A stretch of DNA of 64,000 nt from NCBI RefSeq assembly GCF_024979235.1, contig NZ_JANLCM010000001.1:310001-374000 (forward strand), given 5' to 3'. The notes under the pieces are model-generated. The model ran no database searches, was not told the DNA's origin, and saw nothing but the letters and a program-made list of their open reading frames with translations. Shown here piece after piece: positions 17,994 to 27,619 of the stretch. Source of the DNA: Herbiconiux aconitum (GTDB lineage Bacteria > Actinomycetota > Actinomycetes > Actinomycetales > Microbacteriaceae). Made by a program: the position numbers and the translations under genes. Numbering within the stretch: position 1 is the first letter of the stretch; each line of letters opens with the position of its first letter.

Positions 17994-18075
17994 TTAGGGC
18001 GGATTTTGGCGGGTGGTGAGGAGGTGACGGGGGGTGGAGAGCGTGTGGAGGGATTGTGGAGGGCGTGTGGTGGGG

Positions 18076-18594
18076 TCAGCGACCGGTGCCGGCGTGCACG
18101 ACGGCCTCTTCGTCGGAGTCGAGGCCGAAGGCTGTGTGCACCACGCGCAGCGCGTCGTTGATGGTGTCGGCGCGGGTGACCACCGAGATCCGGATCTCGC
18201 TCGTGGAGATCATCTCGATGTTGATCCCGGCCTCGAACAAGGCCGTGAACAGCTTGGCCGAGACCCCGGCGTTGGTGCGCATGCCGGCGCCGACGAGGGC
18301 GAGCTTGCCGATCTGGTCGTCGTACTGCAGGCCCAGGAAGCCGACCTCATCCTGCTCGGCGCGAAGAGCCGTCAGGACACCCTGGCCCTCGCTCTTCGGC
18401 AGGGTGAACGAGATGTCGGTGAGGCCGGTGCTGGCCGCGGACACGTTCTGCACGATCATGTCGATGTTCGCGCCGGTCTTGGCCACGATCGTGAAGATCT
18501 GCGCCGCCTTGCCCGGGATGTCGGGAACGCCGACGACGGTGATCTTGGCCTCGGAGAGGTCGGTGGCGACCCCCGCGATCATGGGCTCTTCCAC
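18076..18594 (-). CDS. lysC: Internal start: aspartate kinase beta subunit, 172 aa
   Basis: Within lysC, GTG 18594 is in frame and preceded by GAGGG five bases upstream. It would give a 172-residue protein beginning [17 protein letters not shown], consisting of the two ACT domains. Corynebacterium glutamicum makes its beta subunit from the equivalent position and with the same length, which is established; use of this start here is inferred from the conserved position and ribosome binding site. Confidence 0.65.
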   Translation of the reverse strand: MEEPMIAGVATDLSEAKITVVGVPDIPGKAAQIFTIVAKTGANIDMIVQNVSAASTGLTDISFTLPKSEGQGVLTALRAEQDEVGFLGLQYDDQIGKLALVGAGMRTNAGVSAKLFTALFEAGINIEMISTSEIRISVVTRADTINDALRVVHTAFGLDSDEEAVVHAGTGR

Positions 18595-19383
18595 AGCACC
18601 CTCACTTCCGCTCTCGATGGATTCGTTGTGGCCGGCGGTCTCGTCGTCGGTCGGGTTGTAGACGATCGTGCCCTCGTTGTTGTTGAAGCTCGAGCGCACG
18701 TGGAGGGTGACGCCGTGCCGTCGCGCGTACTCGACGGCACGGATGTACAACACCTTCGCACCGTTGGCCGCGAGCTCGAGCATCTCTTCGCTGGTGATGC
18801 GATCGATCTTGGATGCCTTCGGCACGACCCGGGGGTCGGCGGTGAAGATGCCGTCGACATCCGTGTAGATCTCGCAGATGTCGGCGTCGAGCGCTGCTGC
18901 GAGGGCGACGGCCGTGGTGTCGGAGCCGCCGCGACCGAGGGTGGTGATGTCTTTGGTGTCGCGGTTGAAGCCCTGGAACCCGGCGACGATCACGATCGCG
19001 CCCTCGTCGAGCGCCTCGCGCAGCCGCACCGGGGTGACGTCGACGATGCGGGCGGCGCCGTGGCGCGCATCCGTGATCATGCCGGCCTGGCTCCCGGTGA
19101 AGGAGCGGGCGTCGTGACCGAGGCTCTCGATGGCCATCGCGAGCAGCGCCATCGAGATGCGCTCGCCGGCGGAGAGCAGCATGTCCATCTCGCGGGGGGC
19201 CGGGATGGGGGCCACCTCGTGCGCGAGATCGAGCAGTTCATCGGTGGTGTCGCCCATGGCGGACACGGCGACCACGACCTCGTTGCCGGCCTTGCGCGTC
19301 TCGACGATGCGCTTCGCCACCCGCTTGATGCTCTCTGCGTCGGCGACGGAGGATCCGCCGTACTTCTGCACGATCAAGCTCAC
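18076..19383 (-). CDS. lysC: Aspartate kinase (aspartokinase), 435 aa
   Basis: This enzyme phosphorylates aspartate and commits it to the lysine/threonine/methionine pathway. The kinase domain begins with KYGGSSVAD and includes [14 protein letters not shown]. Two ACT domains occupy the last ~170 residues ([15 protein letters not shown] and the later KLALVGAGM segment), the site of feedback control. Start is GTG 19383, with AGGAG seven bases upstream. Length matches actinobacterial LysC. It is followed by asd. An internal start gives a separate beta subunit (see the entry at 18076-18594). Confidence 0.95.
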   Translation of the reverse strand: MSLIVQKYGGSSVADAESIKRVAKRIVETRKAGNEVVVAVSAMGDTTDELLDLAHEVAPIPAPREMDMLLSAGERISMALLAMAIESLGHDARSFTGSQAGMITDARHGAARIVDVTPVRLREALDEGAIVIVAGFQGFNRDTKDITTLGRGGSDTTAVALAAALDADICEIYTDVDGIFTADPRVVPKASKIDRITSEEMLELAANGAKVLYIRAVEYARRHGVTLHVRSSFNNNEGTIVYNPTDDETAGHNESIESGSEGAVEEPMIAGVATDLSEAKITVVGVPDIPGKAAQIFTIVAKTGANIDMIVQNVSAASTGLTDISFTLPKSEGQGVLTALRAEQDEVGFLGLQYDDQIGKLALVGAGMRTNAGVSAKLFTALFEAGINIEMISTSEIRISVVTRADTINDALRVVHTAFGLDSDEEAVVHAGTGR

Positions 19384-19587
19384 GTAGGACTCCTGCTGGC
19401 GCTGCGCTGGTTGCACTGTACTTGGTAGGGAATGGGCTTCGGAAACCCGACTGCCCACTATATCGCGCGCCGGATGCACGGATCCTGCGTGACCACCCGA
19501 GGGCGCCGGGCCGCTTCGTGGCCGCTTCCTGGCCGTTTCGCAGCATCCGTTCACACGTCATTCACTCGCTCCGAATAGCGTCGCCGG

Positions 19588-19791
19588 GTGACCAACTGGA
19601 CCAAGAAGGCCCTGAAGGCGCGGCTGCGAGCCGACATCGCCTTCGACACCGCCGTGCGGCCCGTGACGGCTGTCGTCGCCACCCGGAGACTCGAGTACTT
19701 CAACATCGTGACGGGCGTCGACGCCGGCACCATCACGCCCGAGGCCGGGGCGACGCTGTTCGACGAGCTCAGCGACACGCTCGCGGCCTGA
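19588..19791 (+). CDS. Small hypothetical protein, 67 aa
   Basis: No family is recognised. The protein begins MTNWTKKALKARLRADIAFDTAV and ends DELSDTLAA; it is soluble, basic at the N terminus and acidic at the C terminus. Start is GTG 19588, with a weak upstream GCCGGG. It lies between the lysC promoter and the polymerase gene on the opposite strand, and its 3' end faces a long hairpin, which supports it being a transcribed gene. Confidence 0.5.
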   Translation: MTNWTKKALKARLRADIAFDTAVRPVTAVVATRRLEYFNIVTGVDAGTITPEAGATLFDELSDTLAA

Positions 19792-19836
19792 GGGGTCTCG
19801 CTCGACGCCGCTCGTGCCCGGCCTGGTGCCCGCGTT

Positions 19837-19916
19837 GCCGCCGTTTCGGGAGGAGCTGCGTGCAACGAAGCCTCTCTGAAGGGGTCGTTGCCGTCTGCTC
19901 CTCCCGAAACGGCGGC
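19837..19916. terminator. Long bidirectional hairpin, 20-bp perfect outer stem
   Basis: Arms 19837-19856 (GCCGCCGTTTCGGGAGGAGC) and 19897-19916 are exact complements. An inner CAACGA/TCGTTG pair (19863-19868, 19885-19890) extends the structure. It separates the small plus-strand gene from the converging polymerase gene, which ends at 19923. Confidence 0.75.
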
Positions 19917-19922
19917 GCGCGG

Positions 19923-21917
19923 CTACTTGGCCTGGTCGTAGCTGTCGACGATCGCGACCGTGACCGGGAACTGCACGGGGGCGTCGCCGAAGATGAGGCG
20001 GCCGGCCTCCCGGGCGGCGTCGCGGAGCTCCTCGGCCACGGCCTCGGCGAGGTGCGCGGGGGTGTGCACCATCACCTCGTCGTGCAGGAAGAAGGCGAGG
20101 TGTGGGCGCTGCTCGAGGCGGAGGTCTGTGGCGGGAGCGGTGGGGGTGGTGGGGGCGGTGGGGGCGGCGCCACCGCGCGCGGTCGGCGCGAGGGTTGACG
20201 CATCCAGGAGCCAGAGGCGGCGACGGATGGCGCTGATCCAACACAGCGCCCACTCGGCCGCCGTGCCCTGCACCACGAAGTTGCGGGTGAAGCGACCCCA
20301 ACTGCGGGCCGCCGACCGGGCGCGGGAGCGGGCGGCTTCGGTGGCGTTGTCGGCCCCGGCCTCGTCTTGCACGTCTTGCCAGGCGTCGCTCGGTCGCGGT
20401 GACGTGCGGCCGAGGCGGGTGGTGACAACGGCACCGGCCTCGCCGACCCGGGCGGCGTCTTCGACGAACTTGATGGCCGCCGGATAGGCCCGGGCGAGGC
20501 GTGGGAGCATGCGACCGCTCTCGCCCGTGGTTCCGCCGTACATCGCGCCGAGCATCCCGACCTTCGCGTGGGCTCGGGTGTCGACGGCGCCGGAGGCCAC
20601 GATGCCGTCGTAGAGGTCGCGATCGCGGCCGGCGGCGGCCATGGCGCGGTCGCCGGCAAGTGCGGCGAGGATGCGCGGTTCGAGCTGGGCGGCGTCGGCC
20701 ACCACGAGCTTCCAGCCCGGGTCGGCCACCACAGCACTGCGCACCTGCTTCGGCAGCTGCAGCGCTCCCCCGCCCTCGGAAGCCCACCGGCCGGTGACGA
20801 CTCCGCCGGGGATGTAGTTCGGATGGAATCGACCTTCGCGCACCCAGGTGTCGACCCAGTTCCAGCCGTTCGCCGTGAGGAGCCGCGCGAGCTTCTTGTA
20901 TTCGAGCAGCGGGGGGATGGCGGGGTGGTCGACGTTCTTGAGTTCCCACGAGCGGGTGCTCGATACGTTGAGGCCCGCGCGGCGGAGCGACTTCACGAGC
21001 TCGGCGGGCGAGTCGGGGTTGACCGTCGGGTCGTCGAGGAGGGTGCGGATGCTCGCGAGCAGCTCCTCGAGCCGGGCCGGACGGATGCCGGGGGCCGGTG
21101 GGCGAGGGCCGAGCAACCGGGTGAGCAGGTCGTCGTGCAGTGCGGCGCTCCACGGCAGGCCCGCGTGCTGCATCTCCGCAGCCACGAGGCTGCCCGCCGA
21201 TTCGGCCGCGACGAGCAGGGCGATGCGACTCGGGTCGGTCGCGGTGCGGATCGCATCGCGCTGTCGGCGGAACTCGGCGATCTCGAGGGTGTCGGGCTCC
21301 GGGTCTTCGGTGCTGTGGTCGCGTCCGGCGAGCTCCGGGGTTTCGTCGGTCACGGCGTCGAGTTCGGGGCCGTCGGTGTCGCCGGTGCCGCCGGTGCCGT
21401 TCACCCGCGGGATTCGGTCGGAATGACGGGGGTCGGTAGCGCCAAAACCCGCGGATGAGGAAGGGGCGAGCTCGTCGAGGTCGTCGAGGTCGTCGAAGAG
21501 TGTGGAGTGCGGCGCGGGGGTGTGGATCGATGCCGCCGAGGCAGGCGCCGGCACTCCGACCTGCGCGACCGAGGTGAATACCCCCGGGAGCGACATCGCG
21601 AGCTCGGAGTCCTGCGTGAGCGTGGAGTGACGCAGGATCGCGTGGGACAACCGCAGGTCGACACAGCGCTCGACGCGCACACCGGCCGCGAGCAACGACG
21701 GGTACCAGCGCGAGGTGTCGTCCCATACCCACCGCGGATGCGCCTGCTCGAGTACCGCGACCGTGCGCGCGAGGTCGCTGCCCTCGACGGTGACGGCCGC
21801 GGCGGCTCCGAACAGCCCCGAGCCGTCGGGCCCGGTGAACGGTAAGCCGTCGTCACCGGTTCGGAGGAGGCGCACACGGCCGGCACCCGCCGGGGCGACG
21901 ATGACGAAGGGGGTCAT
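19923..21917 (-). CDS. Pol I-like DNA polymerase (3'-5' exonuclease/polymerase family), 664 aa
   Basis: The C-terminal two thirds is a family A polymerase domain: motif A reads VADAAQLEPRILAAL (DYSQIELR in Pol I), motif B contains KVGMLGAMYGGTTG, and motif C is FFLHDEVMVH. The N-terminal ~200 residues correspond to an exonuclease-like region and then an acidic, low-complexity stretch (FDDLDDLDELAP). I cannot find convincing exonuclease catalytic acids there. Actinobacteria often carry this shorter second Pol I-like protein in addition to PolA. I start at ATG 21917; ATG 21926 is also possible and neither has a good ribosome binding site. A 66-bp tandem repeat fills the region upstream. Confidence 0.85.
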   Translation of the reverse strand: MTPFVIVAPAGAGRVRLLRTGDDGLPFTGPDGSGLFGAAAAVTVEGSDLARTVAVLEQAHPRWVWDDTSRWYPSLLAAGVRVERCVDLRLSHAILRHSTLTQDSELAMSLPGVFTSVAQVGVPAPASAASIHTPAPHSTLFDDLDDLDELAPSSSAGFGATDPRHSDRIPRVNGTGGTGDTDGPELDAVTDETPELAGRDHSTEDPEPDTLEIAEFRRQRDAIRTATDPSRIALLVAAESAGSLVAAEMQHAGLPWSAALHDDLLTRLLGPRPPAPGIRPARLEELLASIRTLLDDPTVNPDSPAELVKSLRRAGLNVSSTRSWELKNVDHPAIPPLLEYKKLARLLTANGWNWVDTWVREGRFHPNYIPGGVVTGRWASEGGGALQLPKQVRSAVVADPGWKLVVADAAQLEPRILAALAGDRAMAAAGRDRDLYDGIVASGAVDTRAHAKVGMLGAMYGGTTGESGRMLPRLARAYPAAIKFVEDAARVGEAGAVVTTRLGRTSPRPSDAWQDVQDEAGADNATEAARSRARSAARSWGRFTRNFVVQGTAAEWALCWISAIRRRLWLLDASTLAPTARGGAAPTAPTTPTAPATDLRLEQRPHLAFFLHDEVMVHTPAHLAEAVAEELRDAAREAGRLIFGDAPVQFPVTVAIVDSYDQAK

Positions 21918-21988
21918 CCGCGGCATCCGGATGCCGGAGCATCAGCACGAGGCTCGACGGCCACCGTGCGGTTCGCGCGGACGGCGCC

Positions 21989-22230
21989 GGCGCCGGCGCC
22001 TGGGCGGGCCGTCGCGTGGAGATTGACGAGCGGCAGGCGGCCGGCGCGGGTGTCGGCTTCGGCGCCGGCGCGGGCCATCGCGTGGAAGTTCACGAGCGGC
22101 CGGCGGCCGCCGCGGGTGCCGGCTTCGGCGCCTGGGCGGGCCGTCGCGTGGAGATTCACGAGCGACCGGTGGCCGGAGCAGGTGCCGGCTCCGGCGCGGG
22201 CGTGGGCCGTCGCGTGGAGGTTCACGAGCG
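21989..22230. repeat. 66-bp tandem repeat, about 3.7 copies
   Basis: The block GTCGCGTGGAGATTCACGAG recurs at 22011, 22077, 22143 and 22209, exactly 66 bases apart with a few substitutions, and the GC-rich filler between copies also repeats. The array fills most of the 386 bases between the recR stop and the polymerase start. On the minus strand it stays open and would encode a 22-residue repeat (PLVNLHATARPGAEAGTRGG), but there is no ribosome binding site or recognisable protein, so I list it as a repeat and not a gene. Nothing else is evident between 21927 and 22312. Confidence 0.85.
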
Positions 22231-22312
22231 GCATCCGATGGCCCCACGATCGCGCTCGGCGATCGAGGTGCGCGTCCGGACGCAGAGCGCGCAGAACAGG
22301 GCCCGGCGCACG

Positions 22313-22912
22313 TCAGCTCTCGACGAGCCGGCGCCCTTCGAAGGCGCGGCCGAGGGTGACCTCGTCGGCGTATTCGAGGTCGCCGCCCACCGGCAGCCCC
22401 GACGCGAGGCGAGTGACCCGAATCTCGAGCGTGGTGAGCAGGCGGGACAGGTAGGTTGCCGTGGCCTCACCCTCGAGGTTGGGGTCGGTGGCGATGATCA
22501 CCTCGGTGACCGTGCCGTCGGCGAGGCGCAGCATGAGTTCGCGGATGCGGAGGTTGTCGGGTCCGATGCCGTCGATCGGGCTGATCGCGCCACCGAGCAC
22601 GTGATAGAGGCCGCGGAACTCGCGGGTGCGCTCGATGGCCACGACGTCTTTGGCCTCCTCGACGACGCAGATGAGGTTCTGCGCACGGCGCGGGTCGCGG
22701 CAGATCGAGCAGGTCTCCTGCTCGGAGACGTTGCCGCAGACGGTGCAGAAGTGCACCTTCTCGCGCACGTCGGTGAGGATCTCGGCCAGCCGCGACACGT
22801 CGAACGACTCGGTCTGCACGATGTGGAACGCGATGCGCTGCGCCGACTTCGGGCCGATGCCGGGGAGGCGGCCGAGTTCGTCGATGAGTTCTTGGACGAT
22901 TCCTTCATACAT
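22313..22912 (-). CDS. recR: Recombination mediator RecR, 199 aa
   Basis: RecR works with RecF/RecO to load RecA at gaps. The N-terminal helix-hairpin-helix ([15 protein letters not shown]), the four-cysteine zinc motif ([16 protein letters not shown]), the Toprim domain ([15 protein letters not shown]) and the C-terminal Walker B-like segment are all present at the family's normal length. It begins 11 bases after the dnaX stop on the same strand, the standard dnaX-recR arrangement. Confidence 0.97.
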   Translation of the reverse strand: MYEGIVQELIDELGRLPGIGPKSAQRIAFHIVQTESFDVSRLAEILTDVREKVHFCTVCGNVSEQETCSICRDPRRAQNLICVVEEAKDVVAIERTREFRGLYHVLGGAISPIDGIGPDNLRIRELMLRLADGTVTEVIIATDPNLEGEATATYLSRLLTTLEIRVTRLASGLPVGGDLEYADEVTLGRAFEGRRLVES

Positions 22913-22923
22913 GCGGGTGGCCG

Positions 22924-25854
22924 TCAGCCTTCTCTGCCCGGGAGGGGCTGTTCTTCGATGAAGTTGGCGCCGAGGATCTCGCGCACCACGGCCTCGCCGT
23001 AGCGGGCGCGACCACCCGGTGTGGAGGTGGATGCGGGCGGGCGCGGGGGTGAAGTGGGAGCGCGGGAGGGTGATGCCGGAGCCGCGGATGCGGCGTCGGC
23101 AGCCTCGTCGGGCGCGGCCTCGAAGCGGAGGGCGCCGGGTCGTGCCGCAGGGTCGGGAGCGCCGGACGGTCGCGCCGCCCGCTCGGACGGGCGGGTGCCC
23201 GCGGGGCGGCCCGCCGGGTCGCCGCCCGACGGAGTGCGGGCGTCGGCGGAAGCGGATGCGCCGCTGCCGGAGGAGCCGGATGCGGATGCGCCGCTGCCGG
23301 AGGAGCCGGAAGCGTCCGTGTCAGCGACGGCGGAAGGCCCGGTGCCCGTGCCGCCCGCGGTCGCCGGGGAGTTCACGCTCGCGGGCGCCGGTGCGGCAGC
23401 CGAGCCGGTGGGTGTGGCACCGCTCGTGGCCGCCGGCGCACCGGCGCCGTACTCGGCGCTCTCGGGCGGGAGATCGGGCTCGTCGCTCGGAAGCGGTTCG
23501 TCGAAGGGTGGGGGCTCCTCGTCGGAGGAGGTGGGGATGGCCACGACGTCCCACGAGGTCGTCGGCGCCGAAGCAGCTCCGCGAGCGCCTTGCGGCCGCC
23601 CCGAGCTCGCCCCCTTGGCGGAAGCGGATGATCCCGCGCTGGGCCTGGCCTGAGCCGTGGAGGGCACGGAAGGCGCCGAAGCGGGTGGCGCGACGGACGC
23701 ACCGGGGTTGGAGACACCGGGGGTCGACCAGGTGGGAGCCGGGGAGGATTCCGCCGACGGGGCCGAAGGCGCCCAGCCGTCGGTGCCCGCACCGCCAGGA
23801 GCGGTGGCGGATGCCGGGGCGGCGGAAGCAGGCGCAGCCGGGCCGGTGGCCGACGGAGACGACGCATCCGGGGCACCGGCCGGCGGAGACGACGCATCCG
23901 GGGCGGCGGCCGACGGTGTGGCCGCATCCGGTGCCGCCACCTCAGGGCGCAGCGACGAATCGACGCGGGCGATGTACTTCACCCGCAGGCCCAGCACGTC
24001 GACGATGGCTTGCCGCAGGTATTCGCTCACGCCCTGCCCGGGTGCCGAACGCTCCTTGAAGCTCGCCACATCGTTCTCGCTCGGGAACGCCAGAGTCAGC
24101 ACATCGCCGTCAAGAGCACGCACCTGTGCGGTGAACACCACGAGCCAGGCCGTCATCTTGGCCTTCTGCACGGCTTCGAGGATTTCGGGCCACGAATCCT
24201 TCAGCTGTTGCAACGTCACCTCACCGGCCGCGGCCTGCACCGGCGTGCTCGCTGCGGGGGACGACGCTGAAGTCCCGGGCGACGACGACGATGCGGCGGG
24301 CGCGGGCGACGAACCGCCCGACCCGGCAGACGTGGCGGCGCCGGGCCTCGCAGAGGAAGTGGAGGCCGACGCGGCAGCCGATCCGGAAGAGCCCGACACG
24401 GACGAGCCTGATCCGGATGAGCCCGATGCGGACGGGCCCGACGCAGACGGTGCCGAAGTAGCCGCCACAGGCGGCGCGGACGAGCCCGAGGCGGGCTGAG
24501 CGGAGCCTGCCTCGGGGGCCGAACCGGACGACGAAGAACCCGCCGAACCGCTCGACGACGAAACGGGCTGCGCCGACGCCGCGGCCGGAACCGCAGAACC
24601 CCCCGACCCGCCGCTCGAGGCCGGGCTGCGCGTCTCGGCGACCGCCGGAGCCCGGCTCGCGACCGCGCCGCCCACCGCAGCATCCGGCCCGTCGACACCG
24701 ATACGCCGCTCGAGCCGCTCGACGCGCACGAGCGCCCCGCGCTCGGTGTCGTCGGATGCCGGCACCAGCGTGCGCGCGATCATCAACTCGAGGTGAAGCC
24801 GCGGCGAGGTCGCGCCCGTCATCTCGGTGAGGGCATCGTTCACGATGTCGGCGACGCGCGACAGCTCGGCGTGACCGAACATCGCGGCCTGGCGACGCAT
24901 CCCCTCGATCTCTTCGGCCGGAACCCCGCGGAGCACCGACGACGCCGACTCCCGCGTGGCCGACACGATGATGATGTCGCGCAGACGCTCGAGCAGGTCT
25001 TCGACGAAACGGCGCGGGTCTTGCCCCGTCTGGATGACGCGATCGACGGCCTCGAACGAGGCCGCGCCGTCGTGGGCTCCGATCGCGTCGATGACCTCGG
25101 ACAGCAGTGCACCATGGGTGTAGCCGAGCAGAGCGACGGCCCGCTCGTATTCCACGCGGTTGTTCTCTGAGCCCGCGATCAACTGGTCGAGCAGCGACAG
25201 CGTGTCGCGCGCCGACCCCCCGCCCGCCCGCACCACGAGGGGCAGCACACCCGGCGCCACCTCCACGCCCTCGGTCTCGCAGAGCTGCTGCACGTATTCG
25301 AGCAGCTGCGCCGGCGGGATGAGGCGGAACGGGTAGTGATGCGTGCGCGACCGGATCGTGCCGATCACTTTGTCGGGCTCGGTCGTGGCGAAGATGAACT
25401 TGATGTGCTCCGGCGGCTCTTCGACGATCTTGAGCAGCGCGTTGAAGCCGCCCGAGGTCACCATGTGCGCCTCGTCGATGATGAAGATCTTGTAGCGGTC
25501 GCGCGCCGGGGCGAAGACGGCCCGCTCGCGCAGGTCGCGCGCGTCATCCACACCACCGTGGCTCGCCGCGTCGATCTCGACCACATCGAGCGACCCCATG
25601 CCGTCGCGACTCAGCTCGACGCAGCTCGGGCAGACGCCGCACGGCTTGTCGGTCGGCCCCTCCGCACAGTTCAGGCAGCGGGCCAGGATGCGGGCGGATG
25701 TCGTCTTGCCACAGCCGCGCGGACCACTGAACAGATAGGCGTGATTGACCCGGTTCGTGCGCAGCGCCGTCATCAACGGATCGGTCACCTGCGACTGACC
25801 GATCATCTCGGCGAAGTTCTCTGGCCGGTAACGGCGATACAGGGCGGTGACCAC
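22924..25854 (-). CDS. dnaX: DNA polymerase III gamma/tau subunit, 976 aa
   Basis: This is the ATPase of the clamp loader. The AAA+ domain (residues 1-~240) has Walker [14 protein letters not shown], a zinc-binding cysteine set (CLNC...CGVCPSC), Walker B with IIDEAH, and the C-terminal collar domain to ~370. A tau-like domain lies around residues 540-640. The rest (~375-535 and ~640-960) is very Ala/Ser/Pro/Gly-rich, low complexity, and includes a 30-base direct repeat at 23252-23311. It is much longer than E. coli DnaX because of these tracts. I do not see an obvious slippery site for a gamma form. Start is GTG 25854. Confidence 0.97.
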   Translation of the reverse strand: MVTALYRRYRPENFAEMIGQSQVTDPLMTALRTNRVNHAYLFSGPRGCGKTTSARILARCLNCAEGPTDKPCGVCPSCVELSRDGMGSLDVVEIDAASHGGVDDARDLRERAVFAPARDRYKIFIIDEAHMVTSGGFNALLKIVEEPPEHIKFIFATTEPDKVIGTIRSRTHHYPFRLIPPAQLLEYVQQLCETEGVEVAPGVLPLVVRAGGGSARDTLSLLDQLIAGSENNRVEYERAVALLGYTHGALLSEVIDAIGAHDGAASFEAVDRVIQTGQDPRRFVEDLLERLRDIIIVSATRESASSVLRGVPAEEIEGMRRQAAMFGHAELSRVADIVNDALTEMTGATSPRLHLELMIARTLVPASDDTERGALVRVERLERRIGVDGPDAAVGGAVASRAPAVAETRSPASSGGSGGSAVPAAASAQPVSSSSGSAGSSSSGSAPEAGSAQPASGSSAPPVAATSAPSASGPSASGSSGSGSSVSGSSGSAAASASTSSARPGAATSAGSGGSSPAPAASSSSPGTSASSPAASTPVQAAAGEVTLQQLKDSWPEILEAVQKAKMTAWLVVFTAQVRALDGDVLTLAFPSENDVASFKERSAPGQGVSEYLRQAIVDVLGLRVKYIARVDSSLRPEVAAPDAATPSAAAPDASSPPAGAPDASSPSATGPAAPASAAPASATAPGGAGTDGWAPSAPSAESSPAPTWSTPGVSNPGASVAPPASAPSVPSTAQARPSAGSSASAKGASSGRPQGARGAASAPTTSWDVVAIPTSSDEEPPPFDEPLPSDEPDLPPESAEYGAGAPAATSGATPTGSAAAPAPASVNSPATAGGTGTGPSAVADTDASGSSGSGASASGSSGSGASASADARTPSGGDPAGRPAGTRPSERAARPSGAPDPAARPGALRFEAAPDEAADAASAAPASPSRAPTSPPRPPASTSTPGGRARYGEAVVREILGANFIEEQPLPGREG

Positions 25855-25901
25855 CCAGTAAGACTACCCGCGGCCACCGACACTGCGGCCGATGCGGCCT
25901 C

Positions 25902-26363
25902 TCACAGGGTGCGCGCGTAGCAGACGGAGATCTCCGACCCCTCGTACACCCCGAAGTTCGGCACGCGAACGTACCCTTCCCGCTCGTAGAAGCGGATGGC
26001 GTCGGGCTGCGCGGTGCCCGTCTCCAGCAGCAGGCGCTCGACCCCGAGGGCCCGCGCTTCGTCCTCGATCGCGCGGAGGATGGCCGTCGAAACCCCGGTT
26101 CCGCGCGCCGACGGCACCACGTACATCCGCTTGATCTCGGCCCCGCCACCGGCGAGCGGTCGCAGTCCGCCGCATCCGATCGCCACACCCGCCTCGTTGC
26201 GCGCCACGAGGAAGACGGGCACCGAATCAGCCGTGGGCGGGTCTCCGGGCTCGTGGTCGTCGCGGCCGTAGCGAGCATCGAGTTCGTCGCGCTGCTCCTG
26301 GCGGAGGGCTACCGAATCGGGGCCGTCGAAGGGCTCGCGGGAGATCGAGAAAGCGCGGGTCAC
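25902..26363 (-). CDS. GNAT-family N-acetyltransferase, 153 aa
   Basis: A compact GNAT domain: EIKRMYVVPSARGTGVS carries the acetyl-CoA binding signature (RGTGVS), followed by LLLETGTAQPDAIRFYEREGY. It should transfer acetyl from acetyl-CoA to an amine; the substrate is unknown. Start is GTG 26363, with AGGAGG six bases upstream, clearly better than the ORF limit at 26441. It is transcribed away from the TetR-GNAT fusion gene, with a palindrome between them that is likely the operator for both. Confidence 0.88.
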   Translation of the reverse strand: MTRAFSISREPFDGPDSVALRQEQRDELDARYGRDDHEPGDPPTADSVPVFLVARNEAGVAIGCGGLRPLAGGGAEIKRMYVVPSARGTGVSTAILRAIEDEARALGVERLLLETGTAQPDAIRFYEREGYVRVPNFGVYEGSEISVCYARTL

Positions 26364-26379
26364 GGTGATCCTCCTGTCG

Positions 26380-26406
26380 TAACAAGCATTACCGTAACGC
26401 TTGTTA
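26380..26406. promoter_or_regulatory. Palindromic operator, candidate TetR-GNAT binding site
   Basis: TAACAAGC and GCTTGTTA form an 8-base perfect inverted repeat with 11 bases between them, in the 95-base gap between the two divergent acetyltransferase genes. TetR regulators usually bind such palindromes next to their own gene. Being the binding site of the fusion protein is inference from position. Confidence 0.6.
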
Positions 26407-26458
26407 TGCTGACCATGCAAACGCCCGCACTCCCACGACACCCGAAGGCAGGAGAAGG

Positions 26459-27541
26459 ATGAGCCGCCCCCGCAATCTTGCCGACCAGCAGCAGCGCCTG
26501 TCTGAGGCCACCTGGTCGGTGCTCACCGAACGCGGGCTCCCAGGCCTCACCATCCGCGCCGTCGCCGATCGCGCCGGCTGCACGACCGGGCTCGTGATGC
26601 ACGCCTTCCCCACCAAGGAGGCGTTACTGCTGCACGCCCGCGACCTGCTGCACAGCCGCACCGGCGAGCAGCTCGACCGGGCCGAGGCCGAGGCCACCTC
26701 CAGCTCCCCCGCTGACGCGCTCCGGGCCGTGATGCTCGATGCGATGTCGCTCGACGAGCGAAGCGTCGACGAAGCACGCGTCTGGATCAGCTTCCTCGCC
26801 GCCGCCCTCGCCGACCCCACCCTCGCCGACCGTCATGTCACCGGAAACCGCCGCCTGATCGCCCGCGTCACCCGCCTCGTGCAGGCCTGCCGCCCGACGT
26901 GGGGCGCCGACCGAGCCACGCTCGAAGCCCTCGCGCTCATCTCGCTGGCCGATGGCGCGAACACGCTGAGCACCCTCGATCCTGAGACGTACTCCCCTGC
27001 CCTGCAGAAGCGCATGATGACGGATGCGATCGACCGGATGCTCGCCGGCGACATCTCCCCGCAACCCCCGCCCTCCGACGCCTCCGCAGCAGCACGCCCA
27101 CCCCGCGGCGAGCACGGCGAGGTACGCATCCGCCCGTTCCACGCCTCCGATACCGACGCCGTCGTGGCGCTCTGGCAGGCCTCCGAGCTGACCCGCCCGT
27201 GGAACGACCCACGCAAAGACATCGCCCGGAAGCTCACCACCCAGCCCGAGCTGTTCTTGGTGGCCGAGACAGACTCCGGGCTCCGAGGCGCCGTCATGGC
27301 GGGCTACGACGGCCACCGCGGGTGGGTCAACTACCTCGCCGTCGATCCATCCGCGCGGGGCCACGGACTCGGGCGCGCCCTCATGGCCGAGGTCGAACAG
27401 CGGCTCGAGGCGTTGGGCTGCCCGAAGGTGAACCTGCAGATCCGCGAGGGCAACGAGCCCGTGATGGAGTTCTACCGCGCGCTCGGGTACGCCCGCGACG
27501 GTGCGGTGAGCTTCGGCAAGCGCCTCATCGCCGATTCCTGA
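26459..27541 (+). CDS. TetR regulator fused to YpeA-like acetyltransferase, 360 aa
   Basis: Residues ~1-200 are a complete TetR protein: HTH at ~15-60 (GLPGLTIRAVADRAGCTTGL, then HAFPTKEALL) and a helical effector domain. A ~25-residue Pro/Ser/Ala linker leads to a complete GNAT domain (~220-358) close to YpeA-type acetyltransferases: WNDPRKDIARKL, YLAVDPSARGHGLGRALM and NLQIREGNEPVMEFYRALGY. DNA binding and acetyltransferase activity are thus in one chain. There is one continuous frame with no sign of an assembly error. ATG 26459 follows GGAGAAGG. The divergent neighbour is another GNAT, and a palindrome lies between. Confidence 0.88.
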   Translation: MSRPRNLADQQQRLSEATWSVLTERGLPGLTIRAVADRAGCTTGLVMHAFPTKEALLLHARDLLHSRTGEQLDRAEAEATSSSPADALRAVMLDAMSLDERSVDEARVWISFLAAALADPTLADRHVTGNRRLIARVTRLVQACRPTWGADRATLEALALISLADGANTLSTLDPETYSPALQKRMMTDAIDRMLAGDISPQPPPSDASAAARPPRGEHGEVRIRPFHASDTDAVVALWQASELTRPWNDPRKDIARKLTTQPELFLVAETDSGLRGAVMAGYDGHRGWVNYLAVDPSARGHGLGRALMAEVEQRLEALGCPKVNLQIREGNEPVMEFYRALGYARDGAVSFGKRLIADS

Positions 27542-27549
27542 GGCGTTGC

Positions 27550-27619
27550 TAGTTTTTATGCAAATGAGTGAGACCGACGCCCTATTTGGGGTCGGTCTCA
27601 CTCATTTGCATAAAAACTA
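27550..27619. terminator. Very long perfect hairpin (29-bp arms), includes the ackA stop
   Basis: Arms 27550-27578 and 27591-27619 are exact complements over 29 bases, and CCC/GGG extends the stem inside. The arm begins TAGTTTTTATGC, so there is a T-run on both strands. The minus-strand TAG at 27617-27619 is the ackA stop codon, inside the arm. It lies between the converging TetR-GNAT and ackA genes and should terminate both. Confidence 0.85.

Noticed and set aside
21989..22230. CRISPR array
   Set aside because: The 66-bp units are repeated without unique spacers, and there are no cas genes.
21914..22234. Repeat protein on the minus strand (PLVNLHATARPG units)
   Set aside because: No ribosome binding site, no recognised family, overlaps the polymerase start; better explained as open frame through a GC-rich repeat.
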